Assembly: GCA_022457155.1 (NCBI GenBank)
Contig: JAJGOT010000500.1
Span: 556,001 to 620,000 of the forward strand
Source of the DNA: Cladopsammia gracilis
Taxonomy: Eukaryota > Cnidaria > Anthozoa > Scleractinia > Dendrophylliidae
Direction of reading: 5' to 3'
DNA length: 64,000 nt
In this document: in pieces, positions 24,791 through 34,427 of the stretch
Position numbering within the stretch: position 1 is the stretch's first letter
How the letters are laid out: the number at the start of each line of letters is the position of its first letter
Notes under the pieces: generated by a model
Database searches by the model: none
The model's input: only the letters and a program-made list of their open reading frames with translations
What the model was told of the DNA's origin: nothing
Program-made: the position numbers and the translations under genes

Positions 24791-25269
24791 TTTGTGGAGC
24801 CGACCAAAACAACTTTACTTGTTCCCAGTCCCCGTCAACCTCGTCGCTGAGACAATAAACCATTGTGATATTTTTCGGAACCATTTCGGCATTTTCGGAA
24901 CCATTACGAAATTTTCGGAACCATTTCGAATCTCGAAATATTTCGAAGATTCGAAACCATTCCGAGAGATTCGGAACTATTACGAATCTCGGAACTATTC
25001 CGAAATTCGCAACCATTACGAGATTCGGAACCATTACGAATGTCGGAATTTTTTTACGAATGGCGGGCCATAAACACGTGGGTTTAAAGTTCCTTTATCG
25101 ATTTTAGCATTTTTTGATGAATAACAAACCCTTTTCGAATTTCTAATCGTTAGAATCGGCTGATCTGTTTGTAGAGATCTGTTTTTTTTGTATATTTTCG
25201 TACCTTTTTGTCTTTTTAAGCTGACGCAAGTAATAGTCAACGCAAATATTAGAGTCGTGTATGAATGAA

Positions 25270-25793
25270 TGTCGTGTATATAGATTTATGCCTAACTATC
25301 AGACTGAACATTTCCGTTTTGTTACCACATTTGTTGATTTAATTAATATTTAGTTTCCGTTTCTTGGCTGGCCGCTTTAGGTTTTTTGTTTCGTCATCGT
25401 TTAGGTATGTAGGTGTTATATTTCAAAAACACGTTTTCAGTTCATCGGAGTCTTGTGCAATTTAGGAGTCGTTTGGAGCATTACTTGAGTATATTTGGAG
25501 TTATTTCTTTAGAGTTTCCCACGCCCGGAGTGTAGATCAGATGTAAGTCGTTTCTTTACTTTTTTTTCCTTTCTTTACAGTCTCATTGACTTTATTTAGC
25601 TTGTCATTCCGTATCTTTTAACTCAACAATCATCGATTCATTTCTAGTTTTTACCGTAAGTGATGTACAAGCGGCTCAGCCTATCCAGTAATAAATGATG
25701 TAGAATTCTGCTGACTGTTGTGTGCTCCACTTTGGTTGAACTGGCGAACTCCGGCGTCCAACACCTCGTGTCTGCCACGCCGGGAACGCGACA
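25270..25793 (+). repeat. BEL 5' LTR
   Basis: It begins TGT and ends ACA and carries an AATAAA signal at 25690-25695. The same 524-base sequence forms the 3' LTR, and a diverged inverted version forms the solo LTRs at 33567 and 42446. Confidence 0.95.
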
Positions 25794-25880
25794 GTAAAAA
25801 ATCTGGTGCTATCTTTGGAAGAAACATTACATATCTCGAGGTAAGCCGTAGCTTAATGGGTTTAACAAAGGTCGCCGAGC

Positions 25881-28800
25881 ATGAATGACCACGGAGATAA
25901 AACTAACGAAGGACGATCCGCAGACGACCAATTTCAAGAACTAACTGGCGATCCAGGAAAGAGATCGAGAACTCTGTCCCGAAAAGGATTGCAATACGCT
26001 ATCGAAGAGAAACGAAGACAAACAAACACCATTCACGAACGACTTCGAGGAGTGATACGATCCACTGAGGGAGTGAATAATAGCCGTATTAGCGATAGTA
26101 TTTTGATTGATCTTGTGACCACCGCGGAACAATTTAAAGCCGTATTACAAGAGTTACAAAGCCTCTATGAACAAGACAAATGCAATGTTGTTGAAGATAA
26201 AGCGCCCCTCACCAGCGAACAGTTAACACTTAACCACGCTTACGTTCTAATAGATGAAATAAAAATTGGTCAATCCAACAAACTGTTGGAAACACGTTCT
26301 CGTAAATCTCGTCACTCGCACCGCAGTAGATCTCTGTCATCTACTTCTACAACTAGCAGCGCAGCTAGGATCAAGGCTTTAGCGGAGGCCGCAGCAGCAC
26401 GAGAAAATGCCGAATATGAAAGAATTGCTGCGGAAAAAGAACACGCGCGTAGAGAACGCGAGGCCGAACTTGAAAGAAACCGCCAACAAGAACGCGCACA
26501 GCACGATAGAGATCTGGCAATGCTCGCCGCGAATAGAAAGGTCGCCGTGGCCGATGCCAAGCTAAAAGCTATCGAGCTTGCGATTGAGGAGCAGGAGATA
26601 GAGGAAAGGAGCGAAATCCCCGGAATTCCACATGCTAAAACCGAAGAAAGAACATTGAGTTGGGTTCACTCAAACCCGAACTCGGTAACGCAATCCTTGC
26701 CCCAGAAATTTGAAACCAAATGCCAACCGGAGATTCTTAAGGTCAAAGACGAGGACAGAGAACTAAACTGGGCCCCTTCGAAATCGGCATCAGAAGTACC
26801 GCTCACCAAAAACGAGATTCCACAACAAAACCTTCCTGTGAGCAAATTCTCGGAAATCCCACGCGTAAACACAGTTCAGCACACGCCTAATCAGCCCTTC
26901 GTTGCTTCAACTCCGATTAGAGAGACATCTGCCAGCCACCTGATCGAAACACTAACATTCTCAAATAAGCAAATAGTCGCCGGACTAGCAAGGCAAAACC
27001 TCCCTAAATGTCACCCTGACACCTTCAGTGGTGATCCTACGATCTTCCATCCGTGGAAAATGGCCTTCAAAGCCATGATTAGCGACGCCGAAGTGTCCCC
27101 TGTCAATGAGATAAATTATCTGCGTAGCTTCACTAGCGGGGAACCCCAGCGTTTGGTAGATAATTACCGAAAAAGACAACAGCTCGACCCTAGCGCATTG
27201 TTAAAGAACCTCTGGGAGGAATTGGAGAGACGCTTCGGAAGCCCAGCCGTGATAACAAATACCCTGTTAGAGCGCATGCACGGAACTGCAGCATTCAGTG
27301 ACAATGAAAACCTCAAGTTACAGGAGTTTGCTGACCTCTGCGCGGATATTGAGAGTCAAATAGCTTATTTACCCGGTCTAGCGTACCTTAACTTCCCAAA
27401 TGCAATACAGCCAATTGTTGAGAAGCTACCGCCCTCCCTGCGCGGGAAATGGGAGAAGGAGATCGCAAACCATTATGAGAAGAGTGCAGGCGCATACCCC
27501 GGCTTCATGGTATTTTCCAGGGTCGTCCAGAAACAGGCTAAGATTAAGAACAATCCCAACGTTCATATAGGAGCTAAACGTACACCTGTTCACACCTTAA
27601 CGCCTAGCCGCGGAGCACTGAATGGAAGAGCGTTGAATACAAACACATGGCCCGCTGACAATGGCTTGCAGTCGAAACCGGAGAGAGAAGAGACCACTGT
27701 AAAGCGATGCCCATTTCACGAAAGAACTGGGCATAGTTTAGAAGAATGCATTGCCTTCCGTGCAAAGACCTTTGAGGAGAAGAACGAGTGGATCTGGAAT
27801 AACAGACTTTGTTTTCGCTGCTTCTCTGGAGACCATCAAGCTCACAACTGTAAACAGCAAATCAAGTGCGACACCTGTGGAGACAATCGCCACCCCACAC
27901 TCCTCCACAAAGAAAAACCGCGGACAAACGCCAGGAGTAACGAGACGGTGAATGCCCGATGCACAGCGGTGTGTAGTACTAGCAGTGGCGGTACGTCATG
28001 CAGCAAAGTACTCCTCGTCGACGTGTTCTTGAAGGATAAACCATACTTGGCTCGACGCGTTTACGCCATCATCGATGAACAAAGTAACTCTTCCCTGATT
28101 AGCAGCGAGCTTGCTGATGAACTTGGCGTACTAGGACCGCAGGAGAAGTACTACCTCTCAACATGCACTAGCGAGAAAGAAATTAAATACGGACGCCGCG
28201 TGGCAAACGTCAGCATACAATCACCAAGCGGTACGGGATTCGAACTGCCCACACTAATCGAGTGCGATAGCATACCGCAGGACAAACACGAGATCCCCAC
28301 ACCCGAAATGGCGAGGAGGTTTCCACACTTGCAAGAGATTGCCAACGAAATCCCGCCATATGACAGTAGCGCCGACGTTCACCTCCTGATTGGAAGAGAC
28401 GCCCCAGAACTGCTCAAAGTTAGGGAGTTTAGGAATGGCCCAAAGGGAGCGCCCTGGGCCCAACGCCTTATTTTGGGTTGGACCATTACAGGACAGATGT
28501 GCCTTGACTTTGCCGGTGGACCTGTTCATGCACTTGTGCGTCGCACCAATCTCCGCTCAGCGAACGAGATAACTTCATTGGAAGTGCACCCCAACCAACC
28601 AACAGAAAGTTACGAACTTGTACCCTGCCCGAACAGGTTCAAAATAATGGAGAGACTCTCTGAACAAGAAGAGCCTATAAGGGAGAACGTTTTCCACACC
28701 AGCCGAGAGGACAATGAGACAAGCCTGTCCTGTGAGGATCGAAAGTTTCTTGAAAAAATGGAGACTGGAATACACAAAAACGAAACTGGCCACTGGGAGA

Positions 28801-31800
28801 TGCCACTCCCTTTCCGCCGAACAGAGGTGAGAATGCCGAGCAACCGTAGCCAGGCCGTTAACCGCCTAAACGGACTACTTCGCATGCTGAAAAAGAAACC
28901 CCAGATGGAAAGGGATTACCTTGCCTTTATGGAGAAAATACTCAGCAAAGGTCATGCCTCCCCAGTCCCTCAAGAAGACGTCAAATCAGAGAGTCAGTCT
29001 GGAAAAGTATGGTACTTACCACACTTTGGAGTTTACCACCCGAAAAAGCCTACGCAAATCCGAGTGGTGTTCGACTCATCTGCCGAGTTTGAAGGAGTCT
29101 CGCTGAACAAAGAACTACTATCTGGCCCCGATATGATGAACAGCCTCTTAGGGGTTTTAGTTCGCTTCAGGAGAGAGAACATTGCCGTAATGTGCGACGT
29201 CGAACAGATGTTCCACTCGTTCCACGTCAACCCCAGCCACAGAGACTTCTTGCGCTTCCTTTGGTTCGAGGATAATGTGATTGGAAAACCCATAATCGAG
29301 TATCGCATGAACGTCCATCTCTTCGGGAATGGCCCAAGTCCAGCTGTCGCCACGTTTGGGTTAAGGAAGACAGCAGCAGACGGCGAGGAGGAGTTCGGCA
29401 AAGCAGCCTCGAACTTTGTCCACCGTAATTTCTATGTCGACGACGGACTGGCTTCGCTTCCCACCGCTAGGCAAGCCATTGACCTTGTGACCACCGCTCA
29501 AGCTATGCTCGCCACAGCAAACCTGAGACTCCACAAAGTCGTGTCCAACTGTGTAGAAGTTATGGAAGCATTTCCGACCGAAGATAGAGGGAAAGATGTA
29601 CGCGACCTCGACCTTCGCCGCGACAGCCTACCAGCTCAACGGTCGCTTGGAGTCTATTGGGACCTCGAAGAAGACGCATTCACCTTTCGAGTCGCTCTTC
29701 CCGACAAGCCGTTCACACGTAGAGGGGTACTCTCAATAGTCAATTCCATCTACGACCCACTTGGCCTAGCGGTACCTGTCCTGTTAGAGGGTAGACTATT
29801 ACTCCAGCAGTTAGTCATTATGGGAAAAAAGAAGAACAATGACATGCCTCTTGGATGGGATGACCCCCTCCCTGAAACTCAACGGCTGCAGTGGCAACGA
29901 TGGCAAAGTTCCATAGGAGATTTGGAGAAAATAACTGTTCCTCGTTGCTACCACACTGAGGATTTCGGAGAAATCACACGAACAGAGATTCACGCGTTTT
30001 CCGACGCCAGTAAGGATGCAATCGGAGCCGCTGTGTACCTACGTCTCATTAACCACAGAGGAGAAATCAGCACAAACTTGCTGTTCGGGCAGTCGAGAGT
30101 GGCACCGGCACAGACTACCAGTATTCCCCGTCTAGAGCTATGTGCTGCCACGTTAGTCGTTCAAGCTGGAGCCAGGATTCTCAAGGAGATCGATATGAAA
30201 GTAGACGAAGTTACTTACTACACAGATTCAAGAGTTGTGCTAGGCTACCTCCAGAATGATAGCCGGAGATTTTACGTGTACGTGGCCAATCGCGTCCAGC
30301 TGATCCGGCGGTTGTCCAGTCCCAGCCAGTGGAGATACGTTGACACCACCCAGAATCCTGCTGACCTCGCTACGCGTTGCCTGACTGCTTCCAACCTGGC
30401 GGGTTCAGACTGGCTAAAGGGACCATGTTTTCTCAGGAACTCAAACATGCCGCCTCTGAAACAAGAGGAGATTTCACTGGATGCACACGACCCAGAAGTA
30501 CGCAAAGAGGTACTGGCCTGCGCCGCGCTTACCAAGAAACATCACGGCCTAGGAACCAAAAGGTTTACACGCTTCTCAAGCCTTACCTCTCTTCAGCGTG
30601 CGATCGCCAATCTTATTGTAGTAGTGAAGGAATTCAGACAGCGCAAAGCACAGAGGGAGTTGCGATCATCCCCGATGAAGAGTAGACTCTGGAACCCAAC
30701 TGTGAAGGAGTTGGAGCAGGCCATTATGGTGATCGTGCAGGCGGTCCAAGAAGAGGCATTTGGTGAGGAGCTCAAGTCCCAACACTACGTCAACGTCAGA
30801 GGAGAGGAGAGCAATCGTGAACGTGTTAGTCGCGAGAAGAAGGGCGTAATGAAGAAGTCAGCCCTGTTTCGTCTGGATCCTTTCATTGACGGAAATGGCA
30901 TATTGTGCGTAGGTGGGCGTCTGCAACGTGCAAGGTTGGAGTACAAGGAGAAACACCCCGTGCTATTACCTAAGGGGCACCATGTATCGAAGCTAATAGT
31001 GCGCCATTATCACAGCCAAGTTCACCACCAAGGAAGGCAAATAACGCACGGTGCCATCCGCCAAGCCGGGTATTGGCTAGTAAATGGAAATCACATGGTT
31101 GCTAAGGAGCTAAGTCTATGCGTCACCTGCAAGAAATTACGAGGACCCCCCCTAGAGCAGCGGATGGCTGACCTACCAGCTGATAGGTTAGAGGTCGCCC
31201 CACCATTCACCAACGTTGGCTTCGACGTATTCGGCCCCTGGTCCATCCAGACCCGGAAGACGCGAGGAGGAGCCTCCAACTCAAAGCGCTGGGGACTCGT
31301 GTTCACTTGTCTCAGTAGCAGAGCCGTCCATATCGAGACTCTGGAGTCCATGGATGCAAGTTCCTTTATCTGTGCCCTGAGACGTTTTTTCGCACTTCGC
31401 GGCCCCGCGTTGTTACTCAGATGCGATCGGGGCACCAATTTCGTGGGAGGAAAGTCAGAACTGGACGATGCCATGAGAGAGATGGACCAGCACAGAGTGG
31501 AGAAGTATGTCAAAAGCCAGGGCTGTGAATGGCTTTTCAATCCGTCTCATGCTTCGCACTTCGGCGGTGTTTGGGAGCGGCAGATAGGGACCATCCGCCG
31601 CGTGTTGGACGCTATGTTCTTGGAGCTCGGAGGATCGCAACTCACACACGAACTTCTGGTAACATTGATGGCAGAAGTGACGGCGATCGTTAATGCACGT
31701 CCCATAACCACCGTACCGTCTGACACGGATGAGCCTCAACCTCTCTCACCAGCCATGCTTCTGACCTTGAAAACGCGACCGCTTGGTCCCCCACCTGGAG

Positions 31801-32165
31801 AATTCGTACCTGCGGATTTGTACTCGCGCCGTCGTTGGAGACGAATCCAATACCTCGCCGATCAGTTCTGGGTTCGATGGAGACGTGAGTACGTGCAGAC
31901 ACTGCAAAAAAGAAGCAAATGGAACAGTCCGAGGCGAAATCTCAACGCTGGCGACGTAGTTCTTGTGAAAGAAGATGGTGCTCATCGTAATGACTGGCCG
32001 TTGGGGCGAATAACCGAAGCTATCAAGAGTGAAGACGGTGAAGTAAGAAAGGCTCAAGTGGAGTTGCTGAGAGAAGGCAGAAAGAAGACAATGTTGCGCC
32101 CTATAAAGGAGTTCGTGCTGTTGGTACCTGTCCAACCTGATGGAACCCAGCCCACCGTGGTATGA
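25881..32165 (+). CDS. BEL/Pao Gag-Pol polyprotein, intact
   Basis: A single frame of 2,094 codons starts 88 bases after the 5' LTR. In order: a charged coiled coil (about 155-250); a DUF1759-type Gag region (about 375-530); cysteine/histidine zinc motifs (about 610-690, LCFRCFSGDHQAHNC); a DUF1758-type protease region (about 700-870) with IIDEQSNSS at 732, where many aspartic proteases have DTG or DSG; reverse transcriptase with YVDD at 1185-1188; a Pao/peptidase A17 region (about 1210-1310); RNase H (about 1365-1510, HAFSDASK); an integrase zinc motif (HYHSQVHHQG with CVTC); an integrase core with acidic residues near 1782, 1849 and 1899; and a DUF5641 tail (about 1975-2085). No envelope-like frame follows. 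It copies the element through an RNA intermediate. Confidence 0.96.
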   Translation: MNDHGDKTNEGRSADDQFQELTGDPGKRSRTLSRKGLQYAIEEKRRQTNTIHERLRGVIRSTEGVNNSRISDSILIDLVTTAEQFKAVLQELQSLYEQDKCNVVEDKAPLTSEQLTLNHAYVLIDEIKIGQSNKLLETRSRKSRHSHRSRSLSSTSTTSSAARIKALAEAAAARENAEYERIAAEKEHARREREAELERNRQQERAQHDRDLAMLAANRKVAVADAKLKAIELAIEEQEIEERSEIPGIPHAKTEERTLSWVHSNPNSVTQSLPQKFETKCQPEILKVKDEDRELNWAPSKSASEVPLTKNEIPQQNLPVSKFSEIPRVNTVQHTPNQPFVASTPIRETSASHLIETLTFSNKQIVAGLARQNLPKCHPDTFSGDPTIFHPWKMAFKAMISDAEVSPVNEINYLRSFTSGEPQRLVDNYRKRQQLDPSALLKNLWEELERRFGSPAVITNTLLERMHGTAAFSDNENLKLQEFADLCADIESQIAYLPGLAYLNFPNAIQPIVEKLPPSLRGKWEKEIANHYEKSAGAYPGFMVFSRVVQKQAKIKNNPNVHIGAKRTPVHTLTPSRGALNGRALNTNTWPADNGLQSKPEREETTVKRCPFHERTGHSLEECIAFRAKTFEEKNEWIWNNRLCFRCFSGDHQAHNCKQQIKCDTCGDNRHPTLLHKEKPRTNARSNETVNARCTAVCSTSSGGTSCSKVLLVDVFLKDKPYLARRVYAIIDEQSNSSLISSELADELGVLGPQEKYYLSTCTSEKEIKYGRRVANVSIQSPSGTGFELPTLIECDSIPQDKHEIPTPEMARRFPHLQEIANEIPPYDSSADVHLLIGRDAPELLKVREFRNGPKGAPWAQRLILGWTITGQMCLDFAGGPVHALVRRTNLRSANEITSLEVHPNQPTESYELVPCPNRFKIMERLSEQEEPIRENVFHTSREDNETSLSCEDRKFLEKMETGIHKNETGHWEMPLPFRRTEVRMPSNRSQAVNRLNGLLRMLKKKPQMERDYLAFMEKILSKGHASPVPQEDVKSESQSGKVWYLPHFGVYHPKKPTQIRVVFDSSAEFEGVSLNKELLSGPDMMNSLLGVLVRFRRENIAVMCDVEQMFHSFHVNPSHRDFLRFLWFEDNVIGKPIIEYRMNVHLFGNGPSPAVATFGLRKTAADGEEEFGKAASNFVHRNFYVDDGLASLPTARQAIDLVTTAQAMLATANLRLHKVVSNCVEVMEAFPTEDRGKDVRDLDLRRDSLPAQRSLGVYWDLEEDAFTFRVALPDKPFTRRGVLSIVNSIYDPLGLAVPVLLEGRLLLQQLVIMGKKKNNDMPLGWDDPLPETQRLQWQRWQSSIGDLEKITVPRCYHTEDFGEITRTEIHAFSDASKDAIGAAVYLRLINHRGEISTNLLFGQSRVAPAQTTSIPRLELCAATLVVQAGARILKEIDMKVDEVTYYTDSRVVLGYLQNDSRRFYVYVANRVQLIRRLSSPSQWRYVDTTQNPADLATRCLTASNLAGSDWLKGPCFLRNSNMPPLKQEEISLDAHDPEVRKEVLACAALTKKHHGLGTKRFTRFSSLTSLQRAIANLIVVVKEFRQRKAQRELRSSPMKSRLWNPTVKELEQAIMVIVQAVQEEAFGEELKSQHYVNVRGEESNRERVSREKKGVMKKSALFRLDPFIDGNGILCVGGRLQRARLEYKEKHPVLLPKGHHVSKLIVRHYHSQVHHQGRQITHGAIRQAGYWLVNGNHMVAKELSLCVTCKKLRGPPLEQRMADLPADRLEVAPPFTNVGFDVFGPWSIQTRKTRGGASNSKRWGLVFTCLSSRAVHIETLESMDASSFICALRRFFALRGPALLLRCDRGTNFVGGKSELDDAMREMDQHRVEKYVKSQGCEWLFNPSHASHFGGVWERQIGTIRRVLDAMFLELGGSQLTHELLVTLMAEVTAIVNARPITTVPSDTDEPQPLSPAMLLTLKTRPLGPPPGEFVPADLYSRRRWRRIQYLADQFWVRWRREYVQTLQKRSKWNSPRRNLNAGDVVLVKEDGAHRNDWPLGRITEAIKSEDGEVRKAQVELLREGRKKTMLRPIKEFVLLVPVQPDGTQPTVV

Positions 32166-32240
32166 AGATGAGCAGTCCCTTTCCATGAATGAATTAAACG
32201 GAGTACTATGGACAAGGACCGATGGTCCTTGGGCGAGGAG

Positions 32241-32764
32241 TGTCGTGTATATAGATTTATGCCTAACTATCAGACTGAACATTTCCGTTTTGTTACCACA
32301 TTTGTTGATTTAATTAATATTTAGTTTCCGTTTCTTGGCTGGCCGCTTTAGGTTTTTTGTTTCGTCATCGTTTAGGTATGTAGGTGTTATATTTCAAAAA
32401 CACGTTTTCAGTTCATCGGAGTCTTGTGCAATTTAGGAGTCGTTTGGAGCATTACTTGAGTATATTTGGAGTTATTTCTTTAGAGTTTCCCACGCCCGGA
32501 GTGTAGATCAGATGTAAGTCGTTTCTTTACTTTTTTTTCCTTTCTTTACAGTCTCATTGACTTTATTTAGCTTGTCATTCCGTATCTTTTAACTCAACAA
32601 TCATCGATTCATTTCTAGTTTTTACCGTAAGTGATGTACAAGCGGCTCAGCCTATCCAGTAATAAATGATGTAGAATTCTGCTGACTGTTGTGTGCTCCA
32701 CTTTGGTTGAACTGGCGAACTCCGGCGTCCAACACCTCGTGTCTGCCACGCCGGGAACGCGACA
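32241..32764 (+). repeat. BEL 3' LTR
   Basis: It is the same length as, and apparently identical to, the 5' LTR. It begins 75 bases after the polyprotein stop codon and ends at the right ATGAA duplication. Confidence 0.95.
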
Positions 32765-32769
32765 ATGAA

Positions 32770-33566
32770 GAATCAGGTAATGAAACTTTTTTTGTGTGAA
32801 AAGGACGGAATATTTATATTCATTGCTAGCATTTTTTTCTCGCTCCTGCCGGGCTCGAAATAATACTACGTATATCGTAAAATATCCGTGCGTGTAATCT
32901 GTTAAACCATCGAATAAGGTGTATATATTTGCTCTCGTTTTGCTGCGTGTTCGCGTTCTAAAATGCTATGGGGAATAACAAGCGTTTACGAAAAAAACTT
33001 TCCACTTTTACATATTAATATGGTTGAACACAGAAAAAAATCAATTAAAGACACTGTGCAAATGTCAGGATTTTAAAATGCCTTTATCGATTTTTGAATA
33101 ATGAACAACAAACCCTTTTCGAAATTCTGTCTTTCCTTCTAATGGGATGGTCTGGTTGTAACAAACAGAGAGCTGTTGTTAATTTCTCATTTTTTTTAGA
33201 CAACGTGGAAATGGAGTCTTTCATGAAAGATCAAGAAAAGAGACCAGTGATGTAAGGCTGATTCGTGAATTAAATTTCTTTAACAATGGTAACAAAAAGA
33301 CGGAATAAAATCTCCCCCTGCTGCGATTAACAAGGCTGTCTGGAGAAACCTTGGATGTCGGCACTTAAAAAAAAAAAAATATTTCCTCGTTTCACTCAGA
33401 CTCGCAAAATTCAACAATGTTCTTACACAATTCATTTGCGGCACTTTATCCCTTACTTATAACAAATTACGACAAAATGTACACTGTTAATGACTAAAAC
33501 CATTGTTTATTATAACTGTCTACTTCAGGCAGGTATTACAAAATGTGGCGTTATTGCAATCAGTTA
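32770..33566. other. shared non-coding part of unit A
   Basis: It matches 41681-42445 in unit B apart from scattered substitutions and a 32-base indel near 33330. No coding sequence was recognised. Parts (GAAGAATCAGGTAATGAAAC and following) resemble the 36.8 and 37.2 kb segments, so the unit has internal duplications. Confidence 0.6.
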
Positions 33567-34092
33567 TGTCGCGTTCCCGGCGTGGCAGACACGAGGTGTT
33601 GGACGCCGGAGTTCGCCAGTTCAACCAAAGTGGAGCACACAACAGTCAGCAGAATTCTACATCATTTATTACAGGATAGGCTGAGCCGCTTGTACATCAC
33701 TTACGGTAAAAACTAGAAATGAATCGATGATTGTTTGAGTTAAAAGGTACGGAATGACAAGCTAAATAAAGTCAATGAGACTGTAAAAAAAGGAAAAAGG
33801 TAAAGAAACGACTTACATCTGATCTACACTCCGGGCGTGGGAAACTCCAAAGAAATAACTCCAAATATACTCAGGTTGATGCTCTAAGCGACTCCTAAAT
33901 TGCACAAGACTCCGATGAACTGAAAACGTGTTTTTGAAATATAATACCTACATACCTAAACGATGACGAAACAAAAAACCTAAAGCGGCCAGCCAAGAAA
34001 CGGAAACTAAATATTAATTAAATCAACAAATGTGGTAACAAAACGGAAATGTTCAGTCTCTGATAGTTAGGCATAAATCTATATACACGACA
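33567..34092 (-). mobile_element. solo BEL LTR, unit A
   Basis: A 526-base reverse-orientation copy of the BEL LTR runs from TGTCGCGTTCCCGG to ATACACGACA. It is flanked by the 5-base duplication AGTTA (33562-33566 and 34093-34097). It differs from the full element's LTRs by several substitutions and small indels, so it comes from an older insertion reduced by LTR-LTR recombination. Confidence 0.93.
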
Positions 34093-34427
34093 AGTTATAC
34101 GTGTGAATAAAATTCATCGGTAAAATTCGTAAAGACGCATCGTGTGTTGTCGCTGTTTCCAAACCAAAAAAATTTAAACGACTTCCTCACGCACAATAAG
34201 GTAACAGCTTTCGAACAATACTACAGAATAACAGCTGTAGTGAAAAACAGTTTGACAAGTGAGGGGCGTATTGACTAATTTATTGTTATTTCTATTTCTT
34301 GCGCATGATGCTTCGTATACCAGATGGTTATTCTGCCTAAAGTTAGCATAAATAGAGCCGCGCTTGCTCTTAAGATAGAAGTTCGATTTCTAGGAAGAGA
34401 AATAGAGCCACCGGGAAAACGGCAAAA

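Larger units (their letters stand above)
11764..25071. mobile_element. 13.3 kb TIR DNA element with 8-bp target duplication
   Basis: The ends are ATGGCCCGCCATTCG (11764) and CGAATGGCGGGCCAT (to 25071). The terminal inverted repeats match for about 90 bases by eye. They then continue as diverged arrays of the TTCCGAA/TTCGTAATGG motif to about 270 bases, where both arms carry GACTGGGAACAAGT. AAACACGT flanks both sides (11756-11763 and 25072-25079). The uninterrupted site with one AAACACGT is at 41483-41490 in unit B. Eight-base duplications are known for hAT, P and Kyakuja-Dileera-Zisupton elements. I found no transposase. The inside holds a 129-bp satellite, a twin-hairpin insert, a MITE and a LINE. 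It may be a non-autonomous carrier or a decayed element. Confidence 0.85.
25270..32764 (+). mobile_element. full-length BEL/Pao LTR retrotransposon
   Basis: The element is 7,495 bases, from TGTCGTG to GCGACA. The two 524-base LTRs (25270-25793 and 32241-32764) show no difference by eye. The 5-base target duplication ATGAA is at 25265-25269 and 32765-32769. The empty site (TATGAATGAAGAATC) survives in unit B near 41671-41685. A possible primer binding site starts about ten bases after the left LTR (TGGTGCTATC), and a purine stretch (GGGCGAGGAG) precedes the right LTR. Identical LTRs, an intact polyprotein and an intact empty site argue for very recent insertion. Confidence 0.97.

Noticed and set aside
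24594..25073. 159-codon plus-strand frame
   Set aside because: The second half is the terminal repeat array of the 13.3 kb element (repeated RNHYE-like residues). No known family.
26312..32282. Many minus-strand and shifted frames across the BEL polyprotein
   Set aside because: They are shadows of the intact 2,094-codon frame.
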